Of a DNA stretch of 5,996 bases, positions 4,991 through 5,996 are shown one piece after another. Both the position numbers and the translations under genes were made by a program. Numbering within the stretch: position 1 is the first letter of the stretch; every line of letters starts with the position of its first letter. The notes beneath the pieces are model-generated. The model searched no databases, had not been told where the DNA came from, and saw only the letters and a program-made list of their open reading frames with translations. Origin of the DNA: Chloroflexota bacterium (GTDB lineage Bacteria; Chloroflexota; Dormibacteria; CF-121); contig VBEQ01000123.1 of assembly GCA_005881235.1 (NCBI GenBank), positions 1 to 5,996 of the forward strand, in the 5' to 3' direction.

Positions 4991-5996
4991 CAGGGGACCA
5001 CCTCCGCCAGGTCCGAGTCGCGCCGGTAGAGGGCGCGTTCGACCGCCGCGCGCAATCCCTCAACCTGCCGCGAGTCGTCGGTGAAGACCCGCACCAGGGT
5101 GGTGCGGATGGGGAGGCGCCGGAACAACTCGGCGACGGCGCTCCGCTCCACCGCCCGGCTGACCGGGTTGTAGATGCTGACCGGGAAGGGATCCGTGAAC
5201 GGGTTCTGCGGACGTGGATCCACCGACGCGAGGTCCACCTCGAAGGAGGCCCCCTTGAGCGACGCCGGCAGTGCCTCGCGGATGCGGCTGACATAGTCGG
5301 ACGGTTGCGGGTAGAGCAAGGCGTCGGGCAGGTTCGAGAACTCGTAGTAGTCCTCGAAGATCAGCCGCCATTTGAGCTCGCGCCGGACGATGCGGCCCCA
5401 CTGGTGGGAGAGCTCAGCGGCGCGGCCACCCTCGTGGCGCCAGCGGTCCACGGCGTCGATCAGCGACCAATCGGTCAGCTCCCGGTAGTGGTCGAGGTGG
5501 TCGAGCGGGTTGCCGGGAAGGATGCGGTCGATGGTCTCTCGAAAGATCTCGCGCATATGGAGGTCGATCCGGCGCACAGTGCGGTGGTAGTAGATGTTGT
5601 TGTAGAGGTAGAGGCGGGCGTTGAGAAAGAGGAGCAAGGCTTGGGTTCCATGCTGGTGGAGCAGCATCCCGTCGGGCCCGAGAAAGGAGTAGTGCATCAA
5701 CCGTTCGATATCGACGGGTCCGACCTTGACGCCACACATGTAGGCATCCCGCGGGACATAGTCGAGGTTGTCGGCTGAGTACATGCCGTTGAGCACCGGC
5801 TTGAGCGCCCGCACCCAAGCTGGGGCGGACAGACCGGGCAGGTCGGGCTCAGCGATCAGGTCCGCGATCCAACGCGGATCGATCCGCTCGCCGGGCGTGA
5901 AGACTCCTGACGGGCTCGCTTTCATGGCGCTGATGATGGAGGCGAGCTCCCCCCCAATCAGGGCGCGACCGATCACCTCGTGGTCGATCGAAAAGT
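4990..5996 (-). CDS. HD-domain phosphohydrolase (COG1078/SAMHD1-like), partial
   Basis: This is the C-terminal part, about 334 residues, of an HD-superfamily phosphohydrolase; relatives hydrolyse nucleotides such as dNTPs. The frame is open to the right edge. The GTG at 5976 is internal: upstream codons read FSIDHE, continuing an HD-domain helix, so the true start and the metal-binding HxH/HD residues lie outside. MYSADNLDYVPRDAYMCGV aligns by eye with the SAMHD1 segment around D311, Y315 and D319, keeping all three. It is followed by the family blocks VGPVDIERLMHYS, LLLFLNARLYLYNNIYYHRT and VRRIDLHMREIF. A C-terminal region of about 150 residues follows (INPFTDPFPVSIYN-like stretches) that I do not recognise. 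The stop overlaps the xseA ATG by 1 nt, so the gene is co-transcribed and coupled with exonuclease VII, pointing to DNA or nucleotide metabolism. Family confident, substrate not determined. Confidence 0.85.
   Translation of the reverse strand, partial: FSIDHEVIGRALIGGELASIISAMKASPSGVFTPGERIDPRWIADLIAEPDLPGLSAPAWVRALKPVLNGMYSADNLDYVPRDAYMCGVKVGPVDIERLMHYSFLGPDGMLLHQHGTQALLLFLNARLYLYNNIYYHRTVRRIDLHMREIFRETIDRILPGNPLDHLDHYRELTDWSLIDAVDRWRHEGGRAAELSHQWGRIVRRELKWRLIFEDYYEFSNLPDALLYPQPSDYVSRIREALPASLKGASFEVDLASVDPRPQNPFTDPFPVSIYNPVSRAVERSAVAELFRRLPIRTTLVRVFTDDSRQVEGLRAAVERALYRRDSDLAEVVP

Noticed and set aside
3716..5029. 437-codon plus-strand ORF opposite xseA
   Set aside because: It is antisense to an unmistakable XseA with all catalytic motifs; its own translation shows no domain.
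3639..5294. Upstream extension of the xseB reading frame into a 650-codon ORF
   Set aside because: The frame is open only because GC-rich coding sequence on the same strand (xseA and the HD gene) rarely makes stops in other frames. The extension has an Arg/Pro/Ala-rich shadow composition, and XseB begins at the ATG at 3638.
5974..5976. GTG as the start of the HD-domain protein
   Set aside because: The frame continues upstream to the window edge with FSIDHE, which fits the HD-domain helix, so this valine is internal.

Overview
This is a GC-rich bacterial window with ordinary, compact gene packing. Several features suggest a high-GC terrabacterial lineage: GTG and TTG starts, strong GGAGGTG-type ribosome binding sites, a BldD-type regulator and a possible leaderless start. 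Actinomycetota is the first thought because BldD is best known there. However, the tRNA gene encodes its own CCA, and XseA lacks the GHEPD-type motif that I recall from actinobacteria, so Chloroflexota or Dormibacterota-like relatives are equally open. Nothing visible settles the phylum.

Layout. Positions 1-499 (minus) hold the N-terminal part of an endonuclease IV-like TIM-barrel protein that runs off the left edge. Positions 500-906 have no confident gene, only a start-less membrane-segment reading frame and a short ORF abutting the TIM-barrel gene. A tRNA-Arg(CCG) gene with its own promoter lies at 907-983 (minus). On the plus strand follow a 28-residue lipoprotein-like ORF (1149-1235), a 453-residue HTH-TPR regulator (1280-2641) and a 177-residue BldD homologue (2812-3345) behind a dense regulatory region. 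The right half is a minus-strand operon read leftwards: an HD-domain phosphohydrolase (partial, entering from the right edge), xseA and xseB. The three genes overlap stop-to-start by 1 and 4 nt. The BldD-like gene and xseB converge and share a CTAG in which both stop codons lie.

How the parts fit. The minus-strand genes concern nucleic-acid metabolism: AP-site repair, exonuclease VII and a probable nucleotide phosphohydrolase. The plus-strand block is regulatory. Its most notable element is a tiny lipobox peptide 44 bp upstream of an HTH-TPR protein. That is the architecture of RRNPP peptide-sensing systems, although here it rests on inference. Next to it is a BldD homologue that retains the complete RxD-x8-RxxD cyclic-di-GMP signature and a BldD-box-like palindrome in its own leader.
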